Assembly (NCBI GenBank): GCA_020860565.1
Contig: JAJBUA010000025.1
Location: 1-43,112 of the forward strand
Reading direction: 5' to 3'
DNA length: 43,112 nt
Source of the DNA: Clostridiales bacterium
GTDB lineage: Bacteria; Bacillota; Clostridia; Lachnospirales; Lachnospiraceae
The notes beneath the pieces are model-generated. The model searched no databases. It saw only the letters and a program-made list of their open reading frames with translations, and was not told the DNA's origin. The translations under genes were made by a program, and so were the position numbers. Shown here one piece after another: positions 24,236 to 33,398 of the stretch (positions are counted from its first letter, which is position 1; every line of letters begins with the position of its first letter).

Positions 24236-25084
24236 TTACGACGGCAGATCTTCATCAATTAATATTTTCACCGTAGAATGCGCCGGTACGCGCTGATCCT
24301 CCGGCGGCGGGGTCATATAATCCCCATAGATCCACGTCAGCACTTCGTCCCAGTGTTTTGACGCCATCAGCTTCGTGTCTTCAAATGGCAGATTCGTGAT
24401 CTCATCGCACCATGATTTCTTCAGCTTCACATACAGATAATCCGGCTGGTAATTGCTGTAATAAAGCACTTTGGGGTGACGGCTGTGATCCTTTAAGGCC
24501 ACCGCGCGCTGCAGCCGGAAGAGGACTTTCATCGGTACCAGCCGGCCGATCCCTGCCAGACCGCCGATCGCCAGTTTATGAAACAGGCTGTATTTGCTAT
24601 AGTCCAGACGGTAACGGTGTCCCATTGCCATACCGTAAATGATCTTATGGAGCAGAAGCGTCACCTGCGCCGCCAGCGGATTGGCGGGGAGCTCATCCAG
24701 CGTAAAGAGATCCACCCACAGATGATTGAGTTTTCCCTCATAAAAATCCATCTCCGGAGAATCTTCATGTACGCGGCTGCGCTTATAGATGATGCGGGCG
24801 GTAAAATCAAAGAATCCATCGTTTTTGGTAAAGCTGTCCGGCGTAATCAGTTCCATCGTATCGGGCAGTTCCTGACGAACGATTTTCAGAAATTTCTCGT
24901 AATTTTTTCGTGTAAATGCGAGATCGGCATCATCGTCCCAGGGGATGAATCCCTGATGCCGTACTGCTCCCAGGAGCGTGCCGGCGTCCAGCATGTAGCG
25001 GATCCTGTGCTTGCGGCAGATGCGGTCGATTTCTTTTAATATCTTCAACTCAGTCTCGTGGACTCTTTTCAGGTTGTCGGTCAT
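24236..25084 (-). CDS. LicD family protein
   Basis: LicD proteins are nucleotidyltransferase-fold enzymes that attach phosphocholine or related phospho-groups to surface glycans. The 282-residue product has the signature YMLDAGTLLGAVRHQGFIPW followed by DDDADLAFTRKNYEKF, whose Asp residues form the metal site. The second half, with KVLYYSNYQPDYLYVKL, is also typical of the family. AAAGGA lies nine bases before the ATG. Copy 1 of the palindromic element sits immediately upstream. No choline uptake or activation genes are visible, so the transferred group is unknown. Confidence 0.92.
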   Translation of the reverse strand: MTDNLKRVHETELKILKEIDRICRKHRIRYMLDAGTLLGAVRHQGFIPWDDDADLAFTRKNYEKFLKIVRQELPDTMELITPDSFTKNDGFFDFTARIIYKRSRVHEDSPEMDFYEGKLNHLWVDLFTLDELPANPLAAQVTLLLHKIIYGMAMGHRYRLDYSKYSLFHKLAIGGLAGIGRLVPMKVLFRLQRAVALKDHSRHPKVLYYSNYQPDYLYVKLKKSWCDEITNLPFEDTKLMASKHWDEVLTWIYGDYMTPPPEDQRVPAHSTVKILIDEDLPS

Positions 25085-25107
25085 GGTTTGTCATCCTTTT
25101 CCCATCC

Positions 25108-25251
25108 GTCCCTGAGAGGAAAACATATCCTCCGAGGACCGCTTGCGCTCAGGTTTTCACGTAACGGTACTAAGTTCGCCGGAAATACATCCGGCTCACT
25201 AAGTGCCGACGTGAAAAATGTCCTCTGCGGATATGTTTTCCTCTCAGGGAC
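25108..25251 (+). repeat. MITE-like palindromic element, copy 1 (144 bp)
   Basis: The ends GTCCCTGAGAGG and CCTCTCAGGGAC are perfect inverted repeats. The two arms both begin CCTGAGAGGAAAACATATCC, then diverge slightly, and both reach TTTTCACGT. The centre contains TTCGCCGGAAATACATCCGG. It has no coding capacity. It lies between rfbH and licD, in opposite orientation to copy 2. Confidence 0.85.
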
Positions 25252-25332
25252 TACTTTGTTGGCACTTACAGCTTTATAGCTTCATTAATCTTCTGACATA
25301 TGCATCAATACACTGGGGCACTTTCGCCAAGA

Positions 25333-26667
25333 TCAACAGATCGCTTCATGGATTACTCTTGCCATCTCGTCGATCATGGCATCGGTCATGCCTGGGTACA
25401 GGCCGACCCAGAAGGTGTCCCGCATGATCCGGTCGGTCACGGCCAGATCTCCGATCACGCGGTAACCGCTGCCTGCAGCGCGCATCTGGTCAAAGCATGG
25501 GTGTCTTGTCAGATTTCCCGCAAAGAGCATTCTTGTCTGGATGCCTTTGTTCTCGATATACGGCACTACTTTGCTCCGATCGGTGCCTTCTTTACAGGTG
25601 ATCAGGAAGCCGAACCAGCTCGGACGGGAGCCCGGGCAGGCTTCGGGCAGGATCAGCTGATCCTGGGTATCAGCCAACGCCGCGTACAAGCGGTCAAAAT
25701 TATGGCGGCGGCGTTCGACGAAATTCGGGAATTTGCGCAGCTGTGCGCAGCCGATTGCGGCCTGCAGATCGGTCGCCTTTAAATTATATCCAAAATGGGA
25801 ATAGACGTACTTGTGATCGTATCCCAGCGGAAGTTCTCCATACTGTCGGTCAAACCGGTGACCGCACAGATTGTCATGCCCGGACGGGCAGCTGCAGTCG
25901 CGTCCCCAGTCACGCAGGGAACGGATAATCTTATGGAGCAGGGGATCATTGGTATAGACTGCTCCGCCCTCTCCTGTCGTCATATGATGCGGCGGATAAA
26001 AGCTGGATGTACCGATATCTCCGATCGTCCCTGTAAGCCGTTCTTTGCCGTTCAGGCAGTAGCGGCTCCCCAGCGCATCGCAGTTGTCCTCGATCAGCCA
26101 GAGTTTATGCTGGTCGCAGAAAGCCTTCACGGCGCCGAGATCAAAGGGATTGCCCAGTGTATGGGCGATCATAACTGCTTTGGTCTTCTCTGACAGGGCC
26201 GCTTCCAGCTGCGTCACGTCAATGTTATACTGCGGGATCGTCACATCAACAAAGACCGGCACCGCGCCGTATTGAATCATCGGCGTCACCGTCGTCGGAA
26301 ATCCTGCCGCTACTGTGATCACCTCATCCCCGCGCCGTACCTGACGTTCTCCCAGAAGCGGAGACGTGAGAGCCATAAACGCGGCCAGATTTGCAGACGA
26401 GCCGGAATTGACCAGCGAGCAGAAACGGACGCCCAGATACTGCGCCAGATTTTTTTCAAATTCATCTGTGTAGCGCCCGGAAGTCAGCCAGAATTCCAGC
26501 GCGCTGTCGACCAGATTGACCATCTCATCCGCATCATAGACACGCAACGCATAGGGAATCCGGTCACCTACTTCATATTTCTTCTTATGATCCAGATGCC
26601 AGGTCTGGCAGTAATCCGCCACCAGCGCAAGGATTTCTTCCCGCGCCTCCTTCTCTGTATTTGCCAT
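25333..26667 (-). CDS. rfbH: CDP-4-dehydro-6-deoxyglucose 3-dehydrase (E1), RfbH-like
   Basis: E1 is a pyridoxamine-phosphate and [2Fe-2S] enzyme that removes the 3-hydroxyl of CDP-4-keto-6-deoxyglucose on the way to 3,6-dideoxyhexoses. The 444-residue product has the DegT/DnrJ aminotransferase fold. The usual cofactor Lys is replaced by His in FYPPHHMTTGEGGAVYT (residues 223-239), the hallmark of E1. Cys195 and the group in RDCSCPSGHDNLCG (258-268) fit the iron-sulfur site. The ATG lies ten bases after GGGAGA. E1 needs an E3 reductase, which is not in the window. Palindromic elements flank the gene on both sides. Confidence 0.94.
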   Translation of the reverse strand: MANTEKEAREEILALVADYCQTWHLDHKKKYEVGDRIPYALRVYDADEMVNLVDSALEFWLTSGRYTDEFEKNLAQYLGVRFCSLVNSGSSANLAAFMALTSPLLGERQVRRGDEVITVAAGFPTTVTPMIQYGAVPVFVDVTIPQYNIDVTQLEAALSEKTKAVMIAHTLGNPFDLGAVKAFCDQHKLWLIEDNCDALGSRYCLNGKERLTGTIGDIGTSSFYPPHHMTTGEGGAVYTNDPLLHKIIRSLRDWGRDCSCPSGHDNLCGHRFDRQYGELPLGYDHKYVYSHFGYNLKATDLQAAIGCAQLRKFPNFVERRRHNFDRLYAALADTQDQLILPEACPGSRPSWFGFLITCKEGTDRSKVVPYIENKGIQTRMLFAGNLTRHPCFDQMRAAGSGYRVIGDLAVTDRIMRDTFWVGLYPGMTDAMIDEMARVIHEAIC

Positions 26668-26727
26668 GTTTATTCATTCTCCCTTCCGACAACTAGTCTA
26701 TTATGCTATTGGAATACCATCAAAGTA

Positions 26728-26914
26728 GTTCCTGAGAGAGAAGAATATCCGCAGAGGACATTTTTCACGTCGGTTCTTAATGAGCCGGATGCTATTCCGG
26801 CGAGTTTATACCTTAGTATCCCTATAACGTGCCAGTGACACGTTATAGGGAGTACCGCTACGTGAAAACCTAAGTACAAACGGTCCTCGGAGGATATTCT
26901 TCTCTCTCAGGAAC
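26728..26914 (-). repeat. MITE-like palindromic element, copy 2 (187 bp)
   Basis: The ends GTTCCTGAGAGAGAAG and CTTCTCTCTCAGGAAC are inverted repeats. On the minus strand it matches copy 1 along its length, apart from an extra hairpin near the centre. That hairpin (CCCTATAACGTG/CACGTTATAGGG, 26820-26850) is bracketed by a 4-base direct repeat, AGTA, absent as a duplication from copy 1. It lies between rfbG and rfbH. Confidence 0.85.
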
Positions 26915-26936
26915 GGAACGTCGCCAAAGCCTCTTC

Positions 26937-27998
26937 TTACCAGCCATACTCCCGTATCTGCCGATCCATATACGCCAGCATATCCTCTCCTGCCAGATAC
27001 GCCTTTGACCACTCCACTGTTTTCGCAACCGCTGTCTCGATATGCCAGACCGGCTTCCATCCGAATGTCTTTTTTAACCGCGAGCAGTCCAGCTTTAAAA
27101 ACCCGGCCTCATGAGGGCCTCCGTCATGCCGGTTGACCCAGTGCGCGCCCTCTCCCCAGCTTTTACAGAAGAGATCCGTCAGGTCGCCGGTCGTCACACA
27201 ATCGCTCTCGTCCGGTCCGACATTATAAGTGTTTTCAAAGCTGCGATTCTCTGCCTGCCTCTGGGCAATCATCAGATACGCAAAAAGCGGTTCCAGCACA
27301 TGCTGGAACGGCCGCACCGAATAGGGATTGCGGACGATGATCGCTTTTCCCGCCGCCATCGCACGCACGCAGTCCGGCAGGATACGATCCGCCGCAAAGT
27401 CCCCGCCGCCGATCACATTTCCCGCGCGCGCGGTCGACACCGCGCACCGGTCATCCGTAAAAAAGGACCGGCGATAGCTGTGCGTCACCAGCTCAGAACA
27501 GGACTTACTGTTGGAATACGGATCATAACCATCCAGCCGATCCGTCTCCCGGTAACCGTACTCCCATTCCTGATTATCATATACCTTGTCCGTCGTTACA
27601 TTCAGAAGTGACCGGACGGAGAGAGTCTGCCGTACACATTCCAGCACATGCACGGTTCCCATCACATTTGTCTCATATGTCGTCACCGGATCCCGATAGG
27701 ACTCACGCACGATAGGCTGAGCCGCCAGATGAAAGACGATCTCCGGCTGCGTATCCGCAAAAACCGCTTTTAAATGAGCCAGATCCCGGACGTCGCCGGT
27801 CACGGAACGCAGCTGATCTTCCAATCCGACTGTCCGGAAAAGTGACGGATCCGTCGGCGGATCCAGCGCGTACCCTGTTACCTCCGCGCCCGCCAGCAGC
27901 AGGATGCGGCAAAGCCAGGAGCCCTTAAAACCGGTATGGCCGGTCACGAGGACCTTTTTCCCCTGATAGAATTTTCCACACATTTCCAGATTATACAC
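26937..27998 (-). CDS. rfbG: CDP-glucose 4,6-dehydratase
   Basis: This NAD-dependent short-chain dehydratase converts CDP-glucose to CDP-4-keto-6-deoxyglucose. The 353-residue product has the Rossmann motif VLVTGHTGFKGSWL, FHLAAQPIVRESY, the NVTTDKVYDN Thr/Asp and YGYRE...PYSNSKSCSE Tyr-x3-Lys catalytic elements, and GGGDFAADRILPD. I chose the GTG at 27998, nine bases after AGGAG; the ATG at 27983 would shorten it by five residues and has a poorer site. Its product is the substrate of RfbH, and RfbF makes its substrate, so the three genes form one pathway. Confidence 0.94.
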   Translation of the reverse strand: MYNLEMCGKFYQGKKVLVTGHTGFKGSWLCRILLLAGAEVTGYALDPPTDPSLFRTVGLEDQLRSVTGDVRDLAHLKAVFADTQPEIVFHLAAQPIVRESYRDPVTTYETNVMGTVHVLECVRQTLSVRSLLNVTTDKVYDNQEWEYGYRETDRLDGYDPYSNSKSCSELVTHSYRRSFFTDDRCAVSTARAGNVIGGGDFAADRILPDCVRAMAAGKAIIVRNPYSVRPFQHVLEPLFAYLMIAQRQAENRSFENTYNVGPDESDCVTTGDLTDLFCKSWGEGAHWVNRHDGGPHEAGFLKLDCSRLKKTFGWKPVWHIETAVAKTVEWSKAYLAGEDMLAYMDRQIREYGW

Positions 27999-28180
27999 GT
28001 TTATTTTCTCCTGTCTCCCTCCGTACTTCTCCTGTCGCACACATAAAGACAACATTTCTGTACAGATCCTTTTTATGCTTTGCGGCTTTTCTCATATCCC
28101 TGGTCATTCGCAATCAGTGTTTGCAGTTTCACACAAAAGCTCCAATCGAGGATAATCCTGACTCGATCATAAGCATCTCT

Positions 28181-28954
28181 TTAATCCCAGATTTTCCACG
28201 GGGCCTGTCCGGACTGCCACAGTTCCTCCAGCTTTTTCTTCTCCCGCTGGGTATCCATGCACTGCCAGAATCCATCATGATAGAAGGACATCATCTGCCC
28301 CTCCTGCACCAGTCTCCGCATCGGCTCCTGTTCAAACACTGTGGTATCATCCTTCAGATATCCGAAGATTTCCGGATTTAATACCATAAAGCCGCCATTA
28401 ATCATTGTCCCGTCCCGGTCTGATTTCTCGCGGAAAGAGCGCACGACATGATCCGGCCCGATATCCAGCACGCCTTTCTGCTGCCCGATATTGACCGTCG
28501 TAATCGTCGCGATCTTCCCATGGCTCTGGTGAAATTCGACCAGACGGTTCAGGTCTACCGTACACAGGCCGTCGCCGTAAGTCAGCATAAACGGCTCATC
28601 GCCGATATAAGGCCGGATCCGCCGCACTCTGCCGCCGGTCATCGTATGGAGCCCGGTATCTACCAGCGTCACTTTCCAGGGCTCGGAGTGTTTGGTCTGA
28701 ACCTGCATCTGATTATTCGCCAGATCGATCGTCACATCGGAAGTGTGCAGAAAATAATCCGCGAAAAATTCTTTGACAATATACTGCTTATACCCCAGAC
28801 AGATCACAAAATCATAAAAACCAAATGCTGAATAATATTTCATAATGTGCCAGAGGATCGGCTTCTCACCGATCTCAATCATCGGCTTGGGTTTTAAATG
28901 ACTCTCTTCGCTGATGCGCGTTCCCAGGCCGCCGGCCAGAATTACAACCTTCAT
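28181..28954 (-). CDS. rfbF: Glucose-1-phosphate cytidylyltransferase
   Basis: The enzyme makes CDP-glucose from CTP and glucose 1-phosphate. The 257-residue product starts MKVVILAGGLGTRISEES, the nucleotidyltransferase signature, and continues with KPKPMIEIGEKPILWHIMKYY. FMLTYGDGLCTVDLN holds the metal Asp, and GFMVLNPEIFGYL is typical of RfbF. The length matches the family. AAGGAG lies seven bases before the ATG. It is the first step of the CDP-dideoxyhexose branch and precedes rfbG by 182 bases. Confidence 0.96.
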   Translation of the reverse strand: MKVVILAGGLGTRISEESHLKPKPMIEIGEKPILWHIMKYYSAFGFYDFVICLGYKQYIVKEFFADYFLHTSDVTIDLANNQMQVQTKHSEPWKVTLVDTGLHTMTGGRVRRIRPYIGDEPFMLTYGDGLCTVDLNRLVEFHQSHGKIATITTVNIGQQKGVLDIGPDHVVRSFREKSDRDGTMINGGFMVLNPEIFGYLKDDTTVFEQEPMRRLVQEGQMMSFYHDGFWQCMDTQREKKKLEELWQSGQAPWKIWD

Positions 28955-29045
28955 CGAAATTCTCCTTCATGGGTTCCTTTATCATGTTATCCTGCAGTAA
29001 CCAAAAACATTTCCGATATCACTTCTTATCTGCTTTTCTCTCCGG

Positions 29046-30611
29046 TCAATACTCCACCCTGCTGAATATATTCCAGTGATTTTCTTTCAGGATCCGCAGC
29101 GCACGCCGTACATCCGCAGCGCTTTCTTCCCTGCTCTTGCGGTAATCAAAGGTCTCACGGATCTCATCATCGCTCAATATCTCATATTGCAGTGCCGCGT
29201 TGCCGATCCGCTCTCCATAGGCTTCGCGGTACGGAGCTTTCTCAATCTCACGGTAGTCTGTATAACCATGCCCGATCAGGAGCATCGCACAGAATGCGAT
29301 CATCACAGTCTTCCCAACCGGAAACTGCTTCTTCTTTTCCTGCATCCCAGGTTTCGGGATATCATCCTGTATTGCTGTATTTACCGGTTTCTCTGTTTCT
29401 ATCTGACCAGTTTCTTTCCTCCGGTCCGGCAATTCTACACGCCCTGCAGCCATCTTCTGTGCCAGCGCAAAGGTCAGCACGATTCCCAGCAGCCCCGCCT
29501 GATACTGAAGTGCATAGCGGGAACTCATTCCGTAATCCACTCTCGCAAAGATATAACGGGAGACCAGCACGATCGCGTGGTTACCCATGCCGGCAAACAG
29601 CAGCATCAGCGGCACCAGAGTTTTTTCATACAGGCGGTTCCGCACATTGATGATCAGCGCCGCCAGATAACCACAGCCAAGGAGAACGCCCAGCAGATTT
29701 TCCGTTATCCCGTTCAGGATACCGATCTCCTTCAGTTCGTTCAGCGTCTCTTCTCCCACTACCATAGACGCCATCGAGCGGATCAGAAACTGCGGGAAGA
29801 ATCCGGGCTGTTCCAGAAACATCGCAATCAGGCCGCTCTTCACTGCGCCGTCGTGATCCTCAATCGCATAGGAATCGCTCCAGATATAGAGAAGCAGCGG
29901 GATGACCACCACGATAATGCCGGCCAGACAGAGCTTTCCATCCATCGGAAGCCGGTTGTCTCCGGTCAGCTTTTTCTGTCGCCACCCGGCGATCCATACA
30001 GCGCCATAGGAAAGCACCATCACCACCGAATACACCGCGCAGTACGGCCCCGCGATCCCCAGCGTTATCACCGGCGGCAGGATCAGCAGCAGTTTGCGGT
30101 CCCATTTTTTTTCTTCTCCGTAAAGGACACGGTCAAACACCAGATAATGATAATAAAAGCAGGCAAAGGCAAGGAAATGTACCCATCCTGTGCCATTCGT
30201 CAGCATCTCCCATTTATCCAGACCAAACATCAAAAACATCAGAAACAAAAACCAGCCCATACTGATCTTTTTCCAGTCGCAGTAACGCGCCAGCACCAGC
30301 GCCGAGAGCGCCAGGCCGAGAGCGCCCAGTGCCATCTCAAAGGTCGTGCTGTAATGAAAGAGCGCCACGTTAAGCGGCCGTTCCAGATAATTGATCGGAA
30401 TCCTCGTCAGGACGTCGGGACGGAAAAAATTCTCTTTCGCCCACACGTCCGGCAGGTATTTGTTGACAATCCGGATATAATCCGAGTACACAATGTCAAA
30501 TGTCGCCGTCTTGATGTACCACAGACAAAAGAGCAGACCCAGCAGCGGAACTCCGTAGTAAATCAGTTTTCTCCAGTTAAAGTTGATTCTATTTGTCGTT
30601 CTTTGGTTCAT
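29046..30611 (-). CDS. Polytopic membrane protein, probable GT-C-like glycosyltransferase
   Basis: This 521-residue protein has one N-terminal helix, an extracytoplasmic loop with FDIVYSDYIRIVNKYLPD, about ten further helices, and a soluble C-terminal tail of about 70 residues after a helix near YDIVIAFCAML-type sequence. An acidic motif in the first outer loop is typical of GT-C enzymes, which use polyprenyl-phosphate sugars. No family signature is decisive. The ATG at 30611 lies nine bases after AAGGAG. It follows a second polytopic protein by 82 bases, and both may decorate the glycan outside the membrane using the lipid donor made by the GtrB-like enzyme (inference). Confidence 0.75.
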   Translation of the reverse strand: MNQRTTNRINFNWRKLIYYGVPLLGLLFCLWYIKTATFDIVYSDYIRIVNKYLPDVWAKENFFRPDVLTRIPINYLERPLNVALFHYSTTFEMALGALGLALSALVLARYCDWKKISMGWFLFLMFLMFGLDKWEMLTNGTGWVHFLAFACFYYHYLVFDRVLYGEEKKWDRKLLLILPPVITLGIAGPYCAVYSVVMVLSYGAVWIAGWRQKKLTGDNRLPMDGKLCLAGIIVVVIPLLLYIWSDSYAIEDHDGAVKSGLIAMFLEQPGFFPQFLIRSMASMVVGEETLNELKEIGILNGITENLLGVLLGCGYLAALIINVRNRLYEKTLVPLMLLFAGMGNHAIVLVSRYIFARVDYGMSSRYALQYQAGLLGIVLTFALAQKMAAGRVELPDRRKETGQIETEKPVNTAIQDDIPKPGMQEKKKQFPVGKTVMIAFCAMLLIGHGYTDYREIEKAPYREAYGERIGNAALQYEILSDDEIRETFDYRKSREESAADVRRALRILKENHWNIFSRVEY

Positions 30612-30693
30612 CGGATCTGTCTCCTTGTTTTCAGGCTCTTGCCTTACATTTTCAACTACAGGAACTGCCTGCAAAAATGGTGCAAAAACTGAA

Positions 30694-32547
30694 TCAGTCT
30701 GCCGTCAGCGTCAGAATCGCCGCCAGATGATCTTCTCCCCGCTGCTCCTGCGCGTCCTGGACATAGAAATTCGTCTTAAATCTCAGCGTTACGGTCTTAT
30801 AAGGCTGCGTCGTCACAGATGTCTCCGTCTGCTGATCCGACAATTCCAGATACTCTTTGGCGTCTCCATTGACATAGATCGTGATCCACTCGTCTCCGGT
30901 GATCTCGCCCGGATAATAAAAGCTCATGCTGATCTCCCCGGTTGAACCGGCCATTACCTGAATCTCGGCATTTTCATCGATCCATCCGTCCGTGTAATAT
31001 CCATAGAGACCCCGGCATTTCCAGGTGCGGACCGGCAGCGTAATGTCCAGATAACGGTCATTGGCCGCGTCCTCCTGCAGGATCAGCATGTCGTCGGACA
31101 CCAGACCGATCTCCCGCACATCCTCGATATGGCGGATCTGCGTATTTTCCGCCGTGCGCTCCGGATCAAATACCTTAAAAAAGGTTTCCTCTGTAAAATC
31201 ACTCATATCAAAGTCGTCGCCGACAATGATAATCTCTTTTCCAAATATTTCCTCTCCATAGACGCCATACGTCACTTCCGCCAGAGAATTATAGCGCGTC
31301 TGTTCCGACCAGAAATAAAGATTCGGATAGAGCCCGCGATAATAAAGCTCCACCGGCAGCATCAGAATCACATATGCCATAATCATCAATGCATAAGGAG
31401 CCGCCATCAGGATCTCGCCGGATTTACGGTCCATATCCTTAGTCAGCACACCATACATCCATGACAGGAAAAGCAGCGCCGCCGCGTAAGAGACATAGAC
31501 CCAGCGCATCTCCACACGGATCGTCACACTGGAACAGGCAATGCAGCCGGCGATAAATCCCAGAAAAATCGTAATCGTCTGCAGATATCCCCAGCAGTTT
31601 TTCCACTCACGGATCAGCCGCAGGATGAAAGCGCCTACCAGCCCCGCGAGCATCAGATCGGCTACTCCGATCAGCAGCAGGATCCAGATCGGAGCGGAAC
31701 GGATACTCTCGCCATTTAAATACTCCGGCCCGGCATTGATCCCGAAGACATACGCCACCTGACAGAGCGCGTAGCGCACGGCCTGTCCCGGGGAAAAGGT
31801 ATCCGCCACCTGCGTCCTGCCCGTCCCGGCAGGCAAAATCGTCCCAATCGCTGCCAGACGTATCAGCTGCACCAGCGCAAATACTCCCACGGAAGACGCC
31901 CACGGTTTCCAGTCCCGGCAGCCGGCATAGACAAGCACCAGAATAAACAGCGGGATCAGCACCATATAACGTTCATGTACAAAACAAACCATGAAATAAA
32001 GGATACAGGCCGCGTAAAATAATTTCTTATTTTTTCCCTGATCCGCCCGATACTGACACAGCAGATACAGGATCCCAATGGCGAGCCACAGCGCCAGCGT
32101 TTCCATCAGGCCATAGGTTTGAGCGATCTGGTAATACGCCATTCTGGACGCAAGCCAGGCGATGCCGCACAAAGCCGCGATACAGACCGAGTGACTGAAT
32201 GACCGCGCCATCTTATAAATCGTAACCGCCACCAGCGCATTGAGCACGATATTAATCGGCACGATCCACTCCACATGAGGTCCGATCAACGCAAGCTCCA
32301 CCCAGGCCGCCAGATAGTACAGGAAACGGAAACGGGTACTTCCCAGCGGGAAAATAAACTGCCAGAAAGACTGCTCCCCATAGCAGGACCAGAGATAGAG
32401 ATCATCCATATATAATCCCTTAATCTCGATATTCCGGTTGATCCAAAAGGCAAATACAAACAACAGCAATATCGGCAGGATATCTCTCTCCCAGGATTTC
32501 CACGAAGTGTTCCTGATCATTCCGGATTCTTTTTTCTTTTCTGTCAT
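30694..32547 (-). CDS. Large polytopic membrane protein, probable GT-C-like glycosyltransferase
   Basis: This 617-residue protein has about eleven hydrophobic helices in its first 410 residues and a soluble C-terminal domain of about 200 residues that is rich in beta strands. The first outer loop carries IKGLYMDDLYLWS, a DD motif as in GT-C glycosyltransferases. The C-terminal part resembles an extracytoplasmic sandwich domain, but I cannot name it. GGGAGGTG lies seven bases before the ATG. It lies 25 bases after the GT2 gene and shares the operon. An export or polymer-modifying role is likely, and the substrate is unknown. Confidence 0.75.
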   Translation of the reverse strand: MTEKKKESGMIRNTSWKSWERDILPILLLFVFAFWINRNIEIKGLYMDDLYLWSCYGEQSFWQFIFPLGSTRFRFLYYLAAWVELALIGPHVEWIVPINIVLNALVAVTIYKMARSFSHSVCIAALCGIAWLASRMAYYQIAQTYGLMETLALWLAIGILYLLCQYRADQGKNKKLFYAACILYFMVCFVHERYMVLIPLFILVLVYAGCRDWKPWASSVGVFALVQLIRLAAIGTILPAGTGRTQVADTFSPGQAVRYALCQVAYVFGINAGPEYLNGESIRSAPIWILLLIGVADLMLAGLVGAFILRLIREWKNCWGYLQTITIFLGFIAGCIACSSVTIRVEMRWVYVSYAAALLFLSWMYGVLTKDMDRKSGEILMAAPYALMIMAYVILMLPVELYYRGLYPNLYFWSEQTRYNSLAEVTYGVYGEEIFGKEIIIVGDDFDMSDFTEETFFKVFDPERTAENTQIRHIEDVREIGLVSDDMLILQEDAANDRYLDITLPVRTWKCRGLYGYYTDGWIDENAEIQVMAGSTGEISMSFYYPGEITGDEWITIYVNGDAKEYLELSDQQTETSVTTQPYKTVTLRFKTNFYVQDAQEQRGEDHLAAILTLTAD

Positions 32548-32572
32548 GGCCAGTCACCTCCCTCGCCATCCT

Positions 32573-33355
32573 TCACTGATATGCCCTTGCCGCAAACCGG
32601 TAAAAAACCATCAGAAAACGACTCACCGGCCGCGGCCAGATTTTCTGAAACATCGCTGTCTCTTCCTCAAAACGCTGGTTGTTGTCCATGCATTTCTTCG
32701 TCGCGGAATCCCCGTGCATCCGATAGCGGATCAGCTGGCGCTCCTCACAGATAAAACGCCCCGGACGCGAAGCCAGCTCCCACATCGTATCCCAGTCCAG
32801 TACGAAACGATACTGCGAAGTAAAAAGCGGGGTTCCCAGAAGCTTTTTGTGATACGTACAGGAAGGGCAGATCACCGGATTGCCCAGGCACAACGCAGCC
32901 TGCTTCACCTTCGTCTGATCCGCGAAACTCCTTAATCTGAGCGGAAGCCGCAGGATCTTTTTGATCCCACCGGCGATCCCTGCTGAGCCGGATTTCCTTC
33001 CACGCAGGATACCGCAGTCGGTCATAAACACCGTCATGTCAGAATAACGCTTTACATTTCGGAGAAGATGTTTCCCATAATCCTTATGATATGAATCATC
33101 CTGATGCGCGATCGTCACCAGCTCAGCCTGTGCCGTCTCATAAGCAAAGTTCCAGTCGGCGCCGATCTCACTTTCGCCTTCCCGTACATAGAGAGGGATC
33201 TCATATTTCTCCGCCAGGGAACGGATATGGTCGTTTGGCGTCGATGTACAGAGAATGATTTCTGACTGTACGGACTGGCGCTTCAGGGAGCGTATGCAGG
33301 TTTCCAGATAGGGAGACTCCTGATAGGCGCAGATCGCATAGGTATGTGTGAGCAT
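32573..33355 (-). CDS. Family 2 glycosyltransferase
   Basis: This 260-residue cytosolic enzyme has the GT2 start THTYAICAYQESPYLETCI, ADWNFAYETAQAELVTIAHQ followed by DDSYHKDY (the metal DD motif), and a C-terminal acceptor part ending with a basic amphipathic segment that may touch the membrane. It is shorter than GT2 polymerases and probably adds a single sugar. The RBS GGAGAGGAGG lies nine bases before the ATG. It lies between the GmhB-like phosphatase and the first polytopic protein in the polysaccharide operon. Confidence 0.88.
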   Translation of the reverse strand: MLTHTYAICAYQESPYLETCIRSLKRQSVQSEIILCTSTPNDHIRSLAEKYEIPLYVREGESEIGADWNFAYETAQAELVTIAHQDDSYHKDYGKHLLRNVKRYSDMTVFMTDCGILRGRKSGSAGIAGGIKKILRLPLRLRSFADQTKVKQAALCLGNPVICPSCTYHKKLLGTPLFTSQYRFVLDWDTMWELASRPGRFICEERQLIRYRMHGDSATKKCMDNNQRFEEETAMFQKIWPRPVSRFLMVFYRFAARAYQ

Positions 33356-33398
33356 CGATAAAGTCCTCCTCTCCCTTCTGTATCAATTGCGCGAATCT

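Noticed and set aside
25108-26914. CRISPR-like repeats
   Set aside because: The repeats are long, palindromic, only two or three in number, not regularly spaced, and have no cas genes nearby.
29076-30692. 538-codon plus-strand open frame
   Set aside because: It mirrors the polytopic membrane protein gene on the other strand. Its Gln/His/Arg-rich product is a shadow of hydrophobic codons.
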